NCBI RefSeq assembly: GCF_024124825.1
Contig: NZ_JAMXSS010000001.1
Span: 1 to 64,000, forward strand
Direction: 5' to 3'
Length of the DNA: 64,000 nucleotides
Source: Arthrobacter sp. H16F315
Lineage (GTDB): Bacteria > Actinomycetota > Actinomycetes > Actinomycetales > Micrococcaceae
How positions within the stretch are numbered: position 1 is the first letter of the stretch; each line of letters begins with the position of its first letter. Both the position numbers and the translations under genes were made by a program. Below the pieces are notes generated by a model. That model did not search any database, was not told the DNA's origin, and saw only the letters and a list, made by a program, of their open reading frames with translations. Positions 27,614-36,497 of this stretch are shown here, piece by piece.

Positions 27614-29136
27614 CCGATAGGGATCAGCGGTCTGAACCTCCGAGGCTGCAGATGGCCGGCGTGACGAAGAGCTACGGCGCACTTCACGCTCTGAAAGGAA
27701 TTGATCTCACTGTTGAAGCCGGGGAAATACACGCTCTCTGCGGCCATAATGGGGCGGGAAAGAGCACCTTGGTCAAGGTCCTGTCCGGAATCGTTAGGCA
27801 GGACGCCGGAACCATGGCGATCGACGGAAGGACGGTGGACTTCCATCACCCTGGCGATGCCCAACGGGCGGGAGTCTCCGTTGTCGATCAGGAGATCAGC
27901 CTCATCCCCGCATTGTCGGTCCGCGAAAACCTGCTGCTCGGTCTCCCGAATGCTCCGTTCTTCGTCCGACACGCCACATCTGAACTTTTCGTCAAGGGAC
28001 TTTTGGCCAGGGTCGGGCTGGAGGGCCTCAACCCGTTGACCCTGGTCGAGCGCCTTTCCCTGGGGGAGCGGCAACTCGTCGAGATCGCCCGGGCACTGGG
28101 CAGGGGCGGACGTCTGCTGATACTGGACGAACCCACGGCAACTCTCAGTGACGTAGAGATCGACCTGGTTTTCAAGGCCGTGAAGACTGCGGCGTCGGAG
28201 GGAACGAGTGTTCTGTATGTTTCGCACCGGCTAGGCGAGGTTCTCGAAATCTGCGACAAGGTGAGCGTTTTCCGGGACGGCAACAAAGTCACCACCTCGG
28301 AAGTCGGGAAGCTCGTTAAGCGGTCATTGATCGAACTCATGGTCGGTGAGGTCAAGGGTGATGACACGGTGCGACCGGTCCTGGCTGCTGAGGTTTCTCC
28401 GAGGCTGCAGGTCCGCGGGCTGCAGACACCTCGTCTCCACGGAATTGACCTGGCGGTGGACCGGGGCCGCATCGTGGCCCTTGCAGGTCAGATTGGTTCG
28501 GGCGCAGGCGACGTGTTGCGGGCACTGGCCGGCCTCGTCCCCGAGGCATCGGGACTTGTCTTTGCCGAGGACAAGCGCGTACGCCTTGGGTCGCCTTCGG
28601 CATCGTTGCGTGCCGGTTTATCCTACGTGTCGAACGACCGGAAATCAGAGGGGCTGTTCCTTGAGCAGTCGACGCAGACGAACCTTGTCGCGACCCGACT
28701 AGATTCGCTGTCCCGGGCCGGATTCGTCAGGTCACGGGCGCTTCGCTCCATTGCCTCAGGGCTAGCGCGAATCGTAGGGCTGGAATCGAAAATGGCATCA
28801 CCTGTGGGGACGTTCAGCGGAGGAAACCAACAAAAGGCGTTTCTCGGTCGCTGTCTTATGCGCGGGGACAAGGGAGTCCTGCTCCTGGACGAACCCACCA
28901 GGGGAGTCGATGTTGCGGGCCGAAGCGAAATCCACCGGCTGATACGCGACGCTGCCACGGCAGGGAACGCCGTCGTATTCGCCTCAACCGAGTTGGACGA
29001 AATCCTTGATCTCGCCGATGAAGTGGTGACCCTCAGCGCCGGGCGCATCGTCTCGGCGAGACCGCGGGCCGAAGTCACAACGGAGGAGCTCCTGTCGGAC
29101 ATGACTCATGTTGAGAGAGAAGTGGTGAACCCATGA
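27610..29136 (+). CDS. sugar-type ABC transporter ATPase, two domains
   Basis: The GTG at 27610 overlaps the upstream stop (GTGA), giving 508 residues. Two nucleotide-binding domains as in RbsA/MglA: first GHNGAGKST, LSLGERQLVEIARAL and LLILDEPTATLSD; second with a degenerate P-loop (AGQIGSGAGD), FSGGNQQKAFLGRCL and LLLDEPTRGVDV. It energises import with the two permeases that follow. These CUT2-type systems usually move pentoses or similar ligands but also autoinducers and cyclic compounds, so the substrate is open. Confidence 0.9.
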   Translation: MTDRDQRSEPPRLQMAGVTKSYGALHALKGIDLTVEAGEIHALCGHNGAGKSTLVKVLSGIVRQDAGTMAIDGRTVDFHHPGDAQRAGVSVVDQEISLIPALSVRENLLLGLPNAPFFVRHATSELFVKGLLARVGLEGLNPLTLVERLSLGERQLVEIARALGRGGRLLILDEPTATLSDVEIDLVFKAVKTAASEGTSVLYVSHRLGEVLEICDKVSVFRDGNKVTTSEVGKLVKRSLIELMVGEVKGDDTVRPVLAAEVSPRLQVRGLQTPRLHGIDLAVDRGRIVALAGQIGSGAGDVLRALAGLVPEASGLVFAEDKRVRLGSPSASLRAGLSYVSNDRKSEGLFLEQSTQTNLVATRLDSLSRAGFVRSRALRSIASGLARIVGLESKMASPVGTFSGGNQQKAFLGRCLMRGDKGVLLLDEPTRGVDVAGRSEIHRLIRDAATAGNAVVFASTELDEILDLADEVVTLSAGRIVSARPRAEVTTEELLSDMTHVEREVVNP

Positions 29137-30113
29137 CCGGGGAGATGGTGCTGACCGTGCCCACCGAGTCGGGCCGGAAAAATCGACGGAGTATCGGCCG
29201 CGCAGAGACTCTCCTGGCCGTGGCGACACTTGCCGTTCTGGTCTATGGGGCTTTAACCACGGATGGGTTTCTCACGCTCGAAGGGCTCAAGGCAACCGTG
29301 TCGGGAGTGGGCATTCTCGGGATCGTGGCCGTGGGGATGACGTGTGTCACCCTGAGCGGGAGCCTCTTTTGCCTCACCCTGGGTAGCACACTGACCATCT
29401 CGTCCATGGCTTTTCTTAGTTGGATGAGCATCGGAGTGCTGCCGGCGCTGGTTCTGACGATAGTCATGGGTGCATTGGTTTGTGCTGTTCAGGGTTTGCT
29501 CATCGGCGGACTCGCGGCCAACCCCATCGTTGTCACGGTCGGCCTCGGCTCGCTCCAGATTGGTGTGGCGTCCTGGCTGACAAATCAGTCGACTGTCTAC
29601 CCGCCAGCGGGTGCTTCCTACCAGTGGTTGAGCGCTGTTTATGCGGGGCTGCCGCTGTCCGTCTATGTACTGGTGGCGCTGGTTCTCGCTGTTGCCGCGT
29701 GGCTGTCCTGGAGCCGGACGGGTCAGCTGATTCGGTTGGTTGGGGAGAATTCCCGGGCCGCGCGTGCCGCAGGAATTCCCGTCACCGGCACGGTGGTGGC
29801 AGGTTTCGTAATTGCAGGAGGTTGCGCTGCTTTGGGAGGTGTCCTGCTCGGGGCAACGGACGGGAATGCCACTTTGCTCAGCGGCGGGGACCGGTACACG
29901 TACGACGCTATCGCCGCCGTTCTCGTCGGCGGTGCCGCGGCTGGCGGGGGCCGGGGAAAGGTCCAGCACACCGTATATGGTGCCCTCTTCATCGCTCTGA
30001 TCTCAAACATGCTCCTGCTTCGCGGGTTCGGCGGAGGCGCCCAGATGCTGGTAACCGGTGTGCTGGTGCTAATTGTGTTGCTAATTTTCCAGATGAGGAG
30101 ACGGGTTCGATGA
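29133..30113 (+). CDS. ABC transporter permease 1
   Basis: A 326-residue membrane protein whose ATGA overlaps the ATPase stop. About nine hydrophobic helices, with the RbsC-type signature region (GENSRAARAAGIPV facing the ATPase, then GGDRYTYDAIAAVLVGGAAAGGGRG). It forms the channel with the next permease. The second membrane half keeps the family Gly-rich motif. Confidence 0.85.
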   Translation: MTGEMVLTVPTESGRKNRRSIGRAETLLAVATLAVLVYGALTTDGFLTLEGLKATVSGVGILGIVAVGMTCVTLSGSLFCLTLGSTLTISSMAFLSWMSIGVLPALVLTIVMGALVCAVQGLLIGGLAANPIVVTVGLGSLQIGVASWLTNQSTVYPPAGASYQWLSAVYAGLPLSVYVLVALVLAVAAWLSWSRTGQLIRLVGENSRAARAAGIPVTGTVVAGFVIAGGCAALGGVLLGATDGNATLLSGGDRYTYDAIAAVLVGGAAAGGGRGKVQHTVYGALFIALISNMLLLRGFGGGAQMLVTGVLVLIVLLIFQMRRRVR

Positions 30114-31144
30114 GTGCTTTGATCGCCAAGCTGAAACGAACACCCCTGCCTCGGTCTTCGGCCTCGATGACGTTCTTACTAATGACTGTCATGTTTGCAG
30201 TCGTTCCCGTTGCTGCGGGCAGCACCTTTAGTACTTTCTCGGTGTACACCGCCTTACAGATTTTCGGCACCTACGGTCTCATTGCGCTTGCCTTGGGAAT
30301 CACGATGATCGCTGGCCAGTTCGACCTCTCAACGCTGGGCATGTATTCCCTTGGGGGCATGGTGGCCGTCAAACTCGGACAGGGTGCGCCCATGACGGGG
30401 GTTGCCGCTGCAGTCCTCGTGGGAGCGGTCGCCGGACTCATCCAGGGGAGCATCGTCTCCCGATTCAGGATCAACTCGATGGCTGTGACCCTCGGGGGGT
30501 TCCTCGTACTGCTCGGGCTGAGCCGGACGCTAGGGGACGACCGAACCGTTTCCTACGACGACGTCGGAGTAGGAATCATCCTTGACCGGCCCTTGGCCGC
30601 GGTGCTGTCAATGCACACGCTCGTCGTCCTGGGCTGTTTCGTACTGATAGCAACCGTGATGGCACGCACGCGTCTCGGCCGCGACATCCGCGCCGTTGGA
30701 GGAGACGCCCGAGCAAGCCACATCGCAGGCGTCCACGTTGAACGTGTCACGACGGGAGTCTTTGTAATCTCCGGGGTCCTGGCCGGTCTTGCCGGCGCCC
30801 TAAACGCCTTCACCCTTTCCTCGGCCCTGGTCAACCCGGGCTTCGCGCCGCTCGTCTTCGCGGGTACGGCCGCGCTGATCGGGGGAGTGGGCCTTGCCGG
30901 CGGACGCGGCACCGCTTGGGGTATCGCGCTGGGCGCCTTGTCGCTCAGTTTGCTGCAGGCGATGTTCGGGATGCTTGCCAGCCCGAGCTGGGTCAGTTCG
31001 ATCATCACTGGCGTGCTGCTAGCCGCAGCGGCCGCGTTTTCAGGTCTGCGCCGCCAAACGGTTTGGATGGCGTGGAAACGCTCAATGAGTCACATGACAA
31101 ACAGGAATCCCGGACGACTTGGAGGGAACGGGATCTCGCCATGA
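30110..31144 (+). CDS. ABC transporter permease 2
   Basis: The ATGA at 30110 overlaps the first permease, giving 344 residues; a longer frame from 29420 is a shadow. It shows the same RbsC fold with AVGGDARASHIAGVHVERV and FAPLVFAGTAALIGGVGLAGGRGT. A heterodimer of two different permeases is usual for AraH/RbsC-like systems with split subunits. It closes the importer part of the operon. Confidence 0.85.
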   Translation: MSALIAKLKRTPLPRSSASMTFLLMTVMFAVVPVAAGSTFSTFSVYTALQIFGTYGLIALALGITMIAGQFDLSTLGMYSLGGMVAVKLGQGAPMTGVAAAVLVGAVAGLIQGSIVSRFRINSMAVTLGGFLVLLGLSRTLGDDRTVSYDDVGVGIILDRPLAAVLSMHTLVVLGCFVLIATVMARTRLGRDIRAVGGDARASHIAGVHVERVTTGVFVISGVLAGLAGALNAFTLSSALVNPGFAPLVFAGTAALIGGVGLAGGRGTAWGIALGALSLSLLQAMFGMLASPSWVSSIITGVLLAAAAAFSGLRRQTVWMAWKRSMSHMTNRNPGRLGGNGISP

Positions 31145-31292
31145 GCTGCCTATATCAGCGGGGCCTCGTCCCGGCGCTGCGCGCCCCTAATCGGAGATCT
31201 GTTTCGAGGTGTCCCCTGCGTGGTGGCCCCAGCCGGGGTTCGCACAGCTTCAGAAGGCGCACAATTATGAGAGATGGCAGGAAGCACAACAG

Positions 31293-31915
31293 ATGACCAT
31301 GGCAACAGGGATCGCCCTTCTGGTGATCGACTTCTCCACGGCTTTCACGAATCCGGACTCCGAGCTGTACTGTCCGGCCGACTCCGCCCTGGACGCAACG
31401 GCCACGCTTCTCTCCGCCGCCCGCGAAGCGGGAGCACTGGTGGTTTATACGACAGTGGCCTACGACGAATCCGGCGCCCTGGCGGCTAGGCGGTTTATCG
31501 AAAAAACCCTTCCGCCGCCGTTCTGAAAGCCGGCAGCCCAGATGTCGAAATTGATGACCGGGTAGCTCCGGAACCGGGCGAACCGGTCCTGACCAAACTC
31601 GTTGCTTCCGGATTCTTCAACACCCCCTTGGCGTCACTGCTGACGGCCTCGCACATTGAGACCGTGATGATTGTCGGCGCATCAACATCCGGCTGCGTCC
31701 GGGCAACCGCCGTTGACGCCATCCAGCACGGCTACAAGGTCTATGTCCCCCGGGACGCGGTAGCCGACCGCTCAGGCGACGCCCACCGGCAGTCGCTGCT
31801 AGATATTCAAAGCCGGTATGGCGAAGTAGTGGATCTCCCCGAAGCCCTGGCATTGCTGAAGAACGCCGAAACAGTCCAAACCACAGATCCCATTGTCAGG
31901 TCCCCAAACGTCTGA
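31293..31915 (+). pseudogene. isochorismatase-fold amidohydrolase 1, frameshifted
   Basis: Adding one A to the A-run 31501-31506 joins the two frames into 207 residues. The ATG at 31293 follows AGGAAG; a GTG at 31209 is possible. The Asp of LLVIDFSTAF, the Lys of VLTKLVASGFFNT and the Cys of GASTSGCVRATAVD form the Asp-Lys-Cys triad of the cysteine hydrolase fold. Close functional types are N-carbamoylsarcosine amidase and maleamate amidase. In this operon, hydrolysis of a half-amide to a diacid is the most natural reaction, by inference. Confidence 0.75.
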
Positions 31916-32068
31916 GGCGAGGCAGCACCGGATCGAACGCCGCTCCACGGTCTCCATATAGAGCCAACACCGTGTTCTGAGTCGTAGATCCGCCGTCCGA
32001 TCGTAAACCCAGGCGGTAAGGGCGCCAGATGAATGAATATCCCGCTGAAGCAGAAAAAGAAGGCAACT

Positions 32069-33163
32069 ATGAATGCAAATTCCAAATCACGACGGATCGG
32101 AGTGCTGCCGGGGGACGGCATCGGACCCGAAATTGTAGAGGCAGCTGTCGATGTGCTGAAACTCGTATCGGAACAGCAGGACCTCGGCCTCGAATTCGAA
32201 ACGGGTCTGCTGGGCGGCTGCGCCATCGAAGAGAAAGGGACTCCGCTCCCGGAGGACACAATCCGGATATGCAAGGACAGCGAAGCCGTCCTTGTCGGAG
32301 CCGTGGGTGGACCAAAATGGGACCAACTCCCTGATGACCAGAATCCGGGCCCAGGCGGGCTGCTCCGACTCCGCCGGGACTTCAATCTCTTCGCTAACCT
32401 GCGCCCCGGCATCTCATATCTGCCGGACCAGCTCCGCGTTGGCAGCGAACCTGTCGACATCATGCTGGTCAGGGAGGCAGTCGGGGGTGCCTACTTCTCT
32501 CCCCGAAAGGGACGCGAAGAAATCGATGGTGAGCTCACAGCATTCGACACCATGGAATACACGGCCACGCAGATCAGAGACATCGTGCGCGTAGCAGCAC
32601 AACTGGCCCGGTCACGGGGAGGCCGGCTGACCTCGGTGGACAAAGCGAACGTGCTGGAGTCATCCCGTCTGTGGCGGGAGGTTGCCATCGAGACTCTCCA
32701 GGAGTTTCCGGACGTGGAAGTAGAGCACTTGTACGTCGACAACTGCGCCATGCAGCTCATCCTGCGCCCATCAACCTTTGACGTCATTGTCACGGAAAAC
32801 CTCTTCGGTGACATTCTCAGCGACGAAATCGCCGGGATCGTAGGTTCCCTGGGACTGATGCCATCCGGCAGCCTGCGCCACGACAGGTGGGGCCTGTACG
32901 AACCGGTTCACGGGTCTGCACCGGGCATTGCGGGTCTCGGCATCGCCAATCCAACGGCGACCATTTTGTCCGCGGCTATGCTCCTGCGTCATTCACTTGG
33001 TCTTGCGGAAGCAGCCGCGGCCATTGAAAACGCCTGCATCGAAGTCATGAGCTCTGGCGTGAGAACGGCAGACCTAGCGATCCGGGATACCGAGCCGGTA
33101 TCGACCAGCGAATTTGCCAAGGCAGTCTGTCAGGCCCTCGACCGCAAAGGCAGCCTGCCCTAG
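32069..33163 (+). CDS. LeuB-like beta-decarboxylating dehydrogenase
   Basis: The ATG at 32069 (GAAGG upstream) gives 364 residues. GVLPGDGIGPEIV starts the fold; RRDFNLFANLRPG carries substrate Arg residues; TSVDKANVLESSRLWRE and GDILSDEIAGIVGSLGL hold the catalytic Lys and the metal-binding Asp residues; EPVHGSAPGIAGLGIANP is the NAD site. It is closest to 3-isopropylmalate dehydrogenase. In this cluster it may oxidise and decarboxylate the malate-type product of the LeuCD-like hydratase rather than make leucine. Confidence 0.85.
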   Translation: MNANSKSRRIGVLPGDGIGPEIVEAAVDVLKLVSEQQDLGLEFETGLLGGCAIEEKGTPLPEDTIRICKDSEAVLVGAVGGPKWDQLPDDQNPGPGGLLRLRRDFNLFANLRPGISYLPDQLRVGSEPVDIMLVREAVGGAYFSPRKGREEIDGELTAFDTMEYTATQIRDIVRVAAQLARSRGGRLTSVDKANVLESSRLWREVAIETLQEFPDVEVEHLYVDNCAMQLILRPSTFDVIVTENLFGDILSDEIAGIVGSLGLMPSGSLRHDRWGLYEPVHGSAPGIAGLGIANPTATILSAAMLLRHSLGLAEAAAAIENACIEVMSSGVRTADLAIRDTEPVSTSEFAKAVCQALDRKGSLP

Positions 33164-33591
33164 CGGGGCGTCCCGCACGCCAGACAGCTCGTACTCCGCG
33201 TCGGTTCGCCCCTCACACGCTCCAGCTTGGTAATAGGGGTCTTGGGGCAGGGCCAGCGATTCGTTGGGCAGCCTTCTCCGGTCGCCCTGGAGAAGTGGCG
33301 GTGTTCACAACTGCCCGTTGTGAATTGCCTCCAATGAGTGTTTCTCTTCGCTCCGGGCTGTGAATAGTGTCGAAGTTATGAGAACCCCGTCACATTGTGG
33401 CGGGTGATGAATCAGCCGCAACGAGGCGGCATGAAGGCCAGGAGAGTACCTAAGATGAGAAGCGCTATGGCGACAAGGCCCTGCAAATGCCGCGCCGCCC
33501 TGGACGGTGATGACTTTGGTCAGTTGCAAGCCCGGCAACGGAGGCATGAGGCCGATGTGCAGGGCGAGTCTCCAGTCCGGGCGCTCAGGTC
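33164..33591. other. intergenic stretch without a clear gene
   Basis: About 430 bases between the LeuB-like and LeuC-like genes. Short frames on both strands have no family features. On the minus strand two frames read as fragments of a membrane protein C-terminus (AIALLILGTLLAFMPP near 33430), which might be the remnant of a lost transporter gene; this is weak. Confidence 0.35.
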
Positions 33592-34974
33592 ATGACCGGG
33601 ACGATGTTCGAGAAGATTCTCGACAAGCACCGCGTGGCCGGCAGCGGGGAAGTTCCTGACCGGTTGTACGTTGACCTTCATCTCGTTCATGATCTGAGCC
33701 CGCAGGCTTTCGCCGGCCTGCGCAGCAAGGGCCGCTCCGTTCGCCGAACAGACCTCACCTTGGCCACCGCGGACCACGGCGTCAGCACGAGAGGACTCGG
33801 AGGTCCGGGAACTGCCCTTACGAACCAGCTGCAGGCCCTCCAAGGGAACTGCAAGGACTTCGGAATTCCGCTGTATGGCATGGGATCAGCTGGCCAGGGC
33901 ATCGTTCACGTCATCGCACCGGAACTGGGCCTGACCCAACCCGGAATGGTGATTGCCTGCGGGGACAGCCACACGCCCACGCACGGCGCCCTGGGGGCAT
34001 TGGGATTCGGTATCGGAACCAGCGATGTTGAGCATGTTCTCGCGACTCAATGCCTGGTGATGCCGGAGCTGAAGTCGATGCGGGTAAACCTTACCGGGGC
34101 ACTGCCGGATGGCGTGACGGGGAAGGACCTGGCGCTTGCACTCGTGGCGCACTTCAACGCGGGCGACGCCCGCGGCCATGTCATCGAGTTCCAGGGTGAG
34201 GCTGTAGCTCAGTTGACCGTCGAGGAAAGACTGACGCTCTGCAACCTGAGCGCGGAGATGGGCGCCCGGGCAGCTCTCATTTCCCCGGATGAGAGGACCC
34301 TGGCCTACCTGAAGGGCCGCCGCCACGCACCTAAAGGGGACCTGTGGGACCAGGCAGTCATGGAGTGGATGCGGACGGCCAGCGATATCGATGCTGTTTT
34401 CGACACCGAAGTCGATTTCGATGTCAGTCGCTGCCTGCCTACCGTGACGTGGGGTACCACGCCTGCGATGAGCGTCGGGGTCAACGGACGCGTCCCGCAT
34501 CCCGAGGAGACCAACAATCCCGAAGCCGCCCGCAGGGCCCTGCTGTACATGGGCCTCGCGGGCGGAGAAAAGATCTCCGACATTGGCATTGATGTTGTCT
34601 TCATTGGCTCCTGCGCTAATGGACGCCTCGGTGACCTGCGTGCCGCCGCCAATGTGCTGGAAGGGCGGCACATCGCCCAAGGAGTGCGGGGACTGGTGGT
34701 GCCGGGGTCGCGGGCCGTAAAGCTCGCTGCCGAGGCCGAAGGGCTGGACCGTGTATTCATGGAGGCGGGATTCGAGTGGCGTGAACCCGGATGCTCGATG
34801 TGTCTGGGCATGAACGATGACATTCTTGGTCCGGGTCAACGGTGTGCCGCCACGAGTAATCGGAACTTCGAAGGCCGCCAGGGCCCCGGCGGCCGGACCC
34901 ACCTCGTCTCACCGCGGATCGCGGCTGCGACGGCTCTTTCAGGGCGCATTGCCGATGTTGAGCGTGCAGCATGA
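33592..34974 (+). CDS. LeuC-like aconitase-family large subunit
   Basis: A 460-residue protein (an ATG 12 bases further in is possible). Motifs: DLHLVHDLSPQAF, TADHGVSTR, VIACGDSHTPTHGALGALGFGIGTSD, GSCANGRLGDLRAA and EPGCSMCLGMNDD with the CxxC cluster ligands; the third Cys is in GSCANG. It binds a [4Fe-4S] cluster and should hydrate a double bond, with the next gene as partner. The family includes isopropylmalate isomerase, maleate/citraconate hydratase and dimethylmaleate hydratase. The motif GSCANG differs from the usual GSCTNG. Confidence 0.85.
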   Translation: MTGTMFEKILDKHRVAGSGEVPDRLYVDLHLVHDLSPQAFAGLRSKGRSVRRTDLTLATADHGVSTRGLGGPGTALTNQLQALQGNCKDFGIPLYGMGSAGQGIVHVIAPELGLTQPGMVIACGDSHTPTHGALGALGFGIGTSDVEHVLATQCLVMPELKSMRVNLTGALPDGVTGKDLALALVAHFNAGDARGHVIEFQGEAVAQLTVEERLTLCNLSAEMGARAALISPDERTLAYLKGRRHAPKGDLWDQAVMEWMRTASDIDAVFDTEVDFDVSRCLPTVTWGTTPAMSVGVNGRVPHPEETNNPEAARRALLYMGLAGGEKISDIGIDVVFIGSCANGRLGDLRAAANVLEGRHIAQGVRGLVVPGSRAVKLAAEAEGLDRVFMEAGFEWREPGCSMCLGMNDDILGPGQRCAATSNRNFEGRQGPGGRTHLVSPRIAAATALSGRIADVERAA

Positions 34975-35708
34975 TGCGCACCACGATCGCCGGACGGATG
35001 GTCCCGCTGGACCGTGACGGCGTGGACACGGACACGATGATGCCACAGGAATTCCTCAAGGGAACCGACATGGAAGGATTCGGCAAAGCCGTCTTTCATC
35101 ACTGGCGCCAGTCCGGCCAAATCCCTTTGGACGATCCGGTCCGGGCCGGTGCCCGCGTCCTGGTCGCCGGCCGGAATTTCGGAATCGGATCCTCGCGAGA
35201 GCATGCGGTGTGGGGCTTGGCGCAATGGGGCTTCGAAGCGGTGGTCGCCGTCGAATTCGGCGACATCTTCGCCAGCAATTGCGTCAAGAACGGGATCGCC
35301 CCCATCGCGGTGCGGGAAGAAGAGTGCCGGGACCTCCGCCAGCTCACCGAGTCAGATCCGCTCGCACCAGTGACCATCGACCTGTGGGGATGCCGCCTGT
35401 GGGCCGCCGGCATATCGGCTTCCTTCACCCTGGCACCGATTATCCAGAGGATGCTGATTGAAGGCCTGGACGAAATAGCCCTGACAGAGACCCTGCTCGA
35501 CTCGATCGAAGCATACGAGCGAGATCGGCCGCCTTGGGAGCCCACAACTTCAGCTCTAGAGCGAGGCCCCGAGAACCCAGGGATGAAAACAAGGGTGCCT
35601 CTGCAGGGTCTGCCCGGCACGCCCCTGCCAGCCGGACGGCCGGAGCGAAGCGGCACTAATCATGCGGCGCCAACCGCCACCAAGAAACGAAACTCAGAGG
35701 AGCAGTAA
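34971..35708 (+). CDS. LeuD-like aconitase-family small subunit
   Basis: A 245-residue protein; ATGA overlaps the large-subunit stop. DRDGVDTDTMMPQEFLKG and NFGIGSSREHAVWGL are the swivel-domain signatures that select the substrate; the C-terminal 45 residues are a Pro/Arg-rich extension beyond the usual ~200. The stop overlaps the ATG of the next gene (TAATG), so translation is coupled. With LeuC-like it forms the hydratase. Confidence 0.85.
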   Translation: MMRTTIAGRMVPLDRDGVDTDTMMPQEFLKGTDMEGFGKAVFHHWRQSGQIPLDDPVRAGARVLVAGRNFGIGSSREHAVWGLAQWGFEAVVAVEFGDIFASNCVKNGIAPIAVREEECRDLRQLTESDPLAPVTIDLWGCRLWAAGISASFTLAPIIQRMLIEGLDEIALTETLLDSIEAYERDRPPWEPTTSALERGPENPGMKTRVPLQGLPGTPLPAGRPERSGTNHAAPTATKKRNSEEQ

Positions 35709-36453
35709 TGGTCAACGTTGTGAGCAGCAGGGCAATCGTGGTGGGGTACTTATTCCCTCAACGAACACAGTCGTCGAACACGACTATTCAATAATGCGGC
35801 CCGAGGGCGTGACCTTTCACTACAGCCGCTGCTATGTCGAAGAACCGGACCTCTCCACCGACCAGGGCGTGCAGGACTTCATCGACGCCCTGGGCCAAGC
35901 CAACGACGTCGCCATCCGCAACGTCCTGACGTGCAAGCCCTCCTTCATCACCATGGGCATGTCAGGGGAGACGTTCTGGGGCGGAGCGGAAGGCAATGAG
36001 GCGTTCGAAAAGCAGATCTCGACAACGGCAGGGCTTCCCATCAGCACAGGCGCCAGCGCCGTCCGCGCGGCTCTTGAGGCGTACGGCGCCAAGAAACTGG
36101 CCTTCGTCAGCCCGTATCCGCCCATAGTCAACGAACACGTGATCCGCTATTTCAACGACCACGGCTACGAAGTAACGGCCGATCACGGACTCGGTATTCA
36201 GTCCGCAACTGCCATTGCCGAGGTCACCGAAGACACACTGGCCAAGGTGCTGCTGGAACTGAACGAAAGTAACCCGGACGTAATCGTCCAGGCCGGAACG
36301 AATCTGTCGATGGTCCGGCTCGCCGCGGCCGCCGAACGCTTCCTCGGCAAACCCGTCATCGCCATCAACACCGCCTGCGTATGGCACACACTCCGTCAAC
36401 TGGGCATCAATGACCAGTACAGCGGATTCGGCTCACTGCTTAGCGACCACTAA
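35708..36453 (+). CDS. maleate isomerase/arylmalonate decarboxylase homologue, frameshifted start
   Basis: The ATG at 35708 has GAGGAG upstream. Adding one G to the run 35743-35746 joins it to the main frame, giving 248 residues. The body belongs to the Asp/Glu racemase superfamily: VLIPSTNTVVEHDY, then the first active-site loop MGMSGETFWGG, and INTACVWHTLRQLGI with the second Cys. Maleate isomerases have Cys in both loops; here only the second remains, as in arylmalonate decarboxylase. The reaction could be cis-trans isomerisation, racemisation or decarboxylation of a diacid. Confidence 0.75.
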
Positions 36454-36497
36454 TCCTCCCGTCCACACCGAATTATCAGAACAACGAGGTTATTGAC

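Noticed and set aside
33305..33547. Minus-strand 80-codon frame in the gap before the LeuC-like gene
   Set aside because: Composition looks random and no start signal is seen. A hydrophobic fragment in another frame hints at a lost membrane gene but is too short to call.
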